Shown: piece by piece, positions 4,930 through 6,427 of the stretch | Layout of the letters: every line of letters starts with the position of its first letter | Numbering within the stretch: the stretch's first letter is position 1 | Source of the DNA: an uncultured Coprococcus sp. | GTDB lineage: Bacteria; Bacillota; Clostridia; Lachnospirales; Lachnospiraceae | Direction: 5' to 3' | Length of the DNA: 6,427 nt | NCBI GenBank assembly: GCA_900548315.1 | Contig: URJU01000131.1 | Span: 1-6,427 of the forward strand | Program-made: the position numbers and the translations under genes | Notes under the pieces: model-generated | Databases searched by the model: none | Told to the model about the DNA's origin: nothing | What the model saw: the letters and a program-made list of their open reading frames with translations, nothing else

Positions 4930-6345
4930 CTACAGTTCCTTGTGGCGTGCAAAGTAATCCTTTGTCTCTGCCACAACCACACCGCTGAGTACAAGCAGTG
5001 CTATGATATTCGGTATCGCCATGAGTCCGTTGAATATATCAGCGATAGTCCATACAGCCTTAACTGTCATGTATGGTCCGATAAATACGCAAAGTATGTA
5101 TAACCAACGATAGATCTGAACTGAAACCTTGCTGCCGTTTGTGAGGTACTCAAGACATCTCTCACCATAATAGTCCCAACCAAGGATAGTTGTAAATGCG
5201 AAGAATACAAGACAGATCATCAGGATGAATGCTGCAACCTGACCTGGCATAAAGAAAAGTCCCTTCTGGAATGCATCAGTTGTGACTGCGATTCCCTCAA
5301 GGCTGCCATCCTGCCAGCTTCCCATCATGACGATTGAAAGACCTGTCATTGTACATACGATGATAGTATCAATAAATGTACCTGTCATTGTTACAAGGCC
5401 CTGACGAACAGGCTCCTTCGTCTGAGCTGCGGCTGCTGCGATAGGTGCAGAACCAAGACCAGCCTCATTCGAGAAGATACCACGTGCAACACCCTTCTGC
5501 ATGGCAATTGCAAGACTTGCTGTAACACCACCTGCAAATGACATAGGCTTAAATGCGCACTTGACTATTGTTGCAAATGCAGCTGGAACTTTATTTATAT
5601 TAACTATGATAAGAACCAGACACACCACAATGTAGAGAACTGCCATGAATGGCACTATAACCTGAGAAACCTTTGATATTCTCTGGATTCCACCGATTAC
5701 GACAAGTCCTACAAGGATTGCAAGTATAAATGCTGTGATGACGATGGCTATTGAGTAGTCATTTCCAAGGATTGATACTGTATTTGCCTTGTCAGGATCA
5801 AAGAAAGCCTGAACTGCTGAAGCAATACCATTTACCTGTGTAAATGTACCGATACCCATAAGACCTACGCATGCTCCGAAGAATGCAAATATCTTTGCAA
5901 GCCACCTCCACTTGTGACCCATACCGCTCTCAATGTAATAGAAAGGTCCTCCGAGAACGTGTCCATCCTCGTCAATCTTTCTGTACTTTACAGCAAGCAG
6001 TCCCTCTGAATACTTTGTTGCCATTCCAAAAAGCGCTGCGATCCACATCCAGAAAAGTGCTCCGGGACCACCGGCAAGGATACCTATAGCTGTTGCTACT
6101 CCTACGATGTTACCTGTACCGATAGTTGCTGAAAGTGCTGTACATAACGCGCCAAAGCTCGTCACCTCTCCTGTACCGTCTTCCTCATTCTTAATCATGA
6201 ATCTCAGTGCCTTTGGCAGATGAACTATCTGAAGGAACTTAAGTCTGATCGTCAGATAGATTCCGCAGACGATGATGAGTATTATGAGTGGCAAGCCCCA
6301 GACAATATCATCAACTTTGCCTAAAAAGTTTGTGAATGCGTCCAT
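4930..6345 (-). CDS. AGCS-family sodium:alanine/glycine symporter
   Basis: A full-length 471-residue integral membrane protein of the alanine or glycine:cation symporter (AGCS) family, which imports alanine, glycine or related small amino acids with sodium or protons. Clear family marks are SATIGTGNIVGVATA at 72-86, the AGCS signature GPGALFWMWIAALFGMATK at 93-111, FSNEAGLGSAPIAAAAAQTK at 291-310, and TGTFIDTIIVCTMTG at 321-335. About ten to eleven hydrophobic segments are visible, starting with residues 18-33. The N-terminus has the usual short amphipathic start (NFLGKVDDIVWG). The ATG at 6345 is preceded by AGGAGG at six bases, so the start is firm, and the length is normal for the family. 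Substrate and ion cannot be told from sequence; relatives include AlsT and DagA. It is a single-gene unit ending in its own terminator. Its promoter is cut by the contig end. Confidence 0.96.
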   Translation of the reverse strand: MDAFTNFLGKVDDIVWGLPLIILIIVCGIYLTIRLKFLQIVHLPKALRFMIKNEEDGTGEVTSFGALCTALSATIGTGNIVGVATAIGILAGGPGALFWMWIAALFGMATKYSEGLLAVKYRKIDEDGHVLGGPFYYIESGMGHKWRWLAKIFAFFGACVGLMGIGTFTQVNGIASAVQAFFDPDKANTVSILGNDYSIAIVITAFILAILVGLVVIGGIQRISKVSQVIVPFMAVLYIVVCLVLIIVNINKVPAAFATIVKCAFKPMSFAGGVTASLAIAMQKGVARGIFSNEAGLGSAPIAAAAAQTKEPVRQGLVTMTGTFIDTIIVCTMTGLSIVMMGSWQDGSLEGIAVTTDAFQKGLFFMPGQVAAFILMICLVFFAFTTILGWDYYGERCLEYLTNGSKVSVQIYRWLYILCVFIGPYMTVKAVWTIADIFNGLMAIPNIIALLVLSGVVVAETKDYFARHKEL

Positions 6346-6351
6346 GTTTCT

Positions 6352-6372
6352 CCTCCTGTTTTTTTATTTATA
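6352..6372 (-). promoter_or_regulatory. Ribosome binding site and possible -10 box of the symporter gene
   Basis: On the minus strand AGGAGG precedes the ATG at 6345 by six bases. Further upstream TATAAA (6372-6367) is a reasonable -10 element; its -35 would fall at or beyond the adapter junction at 6390 and cannot be seen. The ribosome binding site is secure, the -10 tentative. Confidence 0.4.
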
Positions 6373-6389
6373 ATTCACAAGTGTAAATT

Positions 6390-6427
6390 CTGTCTCTTAT
6401 ACACATCTGACGCTGCCGACGATAAGG
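6390..6427. other. Nextera Read 1 transposase adapter (artefact)
   Basis: Bases 6390-6408 are the 19-bp Tn5 mosaic end and 6409-6422 (GACGCTGCCGACGA) the reverse complement of the Nextera Read 1 primer tail. The last five bases, TAAGG, would be the start of the i5 index in the standard library layout. The last genuine base is about 6389. Confidence 0.97.

Noticed and set aside
6390..6408. Possible Tn5/IS50-type transposon end
   Set aside because: It is the engineered mosaic end followed by the Nextera Read 1 primer tail, with a matching remnant at the other contig end, so it is library adapter and not a mobile element.

Overview
The window is a complete short-read contig, not a slice of a finished chromosome. 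Both ends carry Illumina Nextera (Tn5 transposase) adapter sequence: bases 1-13 and 6390-6427 are synthetic and only about 14-6389 is biological. Every gene I can support is on the minus strand. The mix of protein families, the good AGGAG-type ribosome binding sites, the low-to-medium G+C and the compact rho-independent terminators suggest a strictly anaerobic Clostridia bacterium, most likely a Lachnospiraceae member from a gut metagenome. That assignment is inference; no rRNA or other marker gene is present.

Reading in the direction of transcription (right to left), unit 1 is a single gene at 4930-6345 for an AGCS-family sodium:alanine/glycine symporter, with a clear terminator at 4845-4878. 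Unit 2 has a near-consensus promoter (4757-4785) followed immediately by an ATACCC-N5-GGGTAT inverted repeat typical of CsoR/CstR-family operators (4727-4743). It then encodes three proteins: (a) a fusion of a cytosolic heavy-metal-associated (HMA) domain, a TauE/SafE-UreH-like membrane domain and an extracytoplasmic cupredoxin-like domain; (b) a secreted lipoprotein with a DUF2318 cysteine-rich domain; (c) a 161-residue protein I do not recognise. The unit closes with a 17-bp-stem terminator at 2153-2206. The parts suggest a membrane relay handling copper, or another thiophilic metal or thiol electrons, from cytosol to cell surface.

Unit 3 starts from a promoter at 2087-2115 whose spacer contains a 16-bp inverted repeat (GTTAGT-N4-ACTAAC), a likely repressor site. 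Its leader, part of a 318-base stretch without an intact gene, holds the decayed start of what looks like a second dienelactone/BAAT-type hydrolase. An intact BAAT-like alpha/beta hydrolase follows (972-1901), then an ATC-hydrolase-family protein (336-953). Downstream lie a coding-looking reading frame with no start codon (150-329) and, overlapping its end, the start of a small membrane protein cut off by the adapter. No terminator is seen at the left end, so this unit probably continued beyond the contig.

The most interesting element is unit 2, a probable CsoR-controlled three-gene operon with an unusual fusion protein and an unknown third member. Next is the decayed hydrolase fragment overlapping the intact hydrolase by a GTGA start/stop junction.
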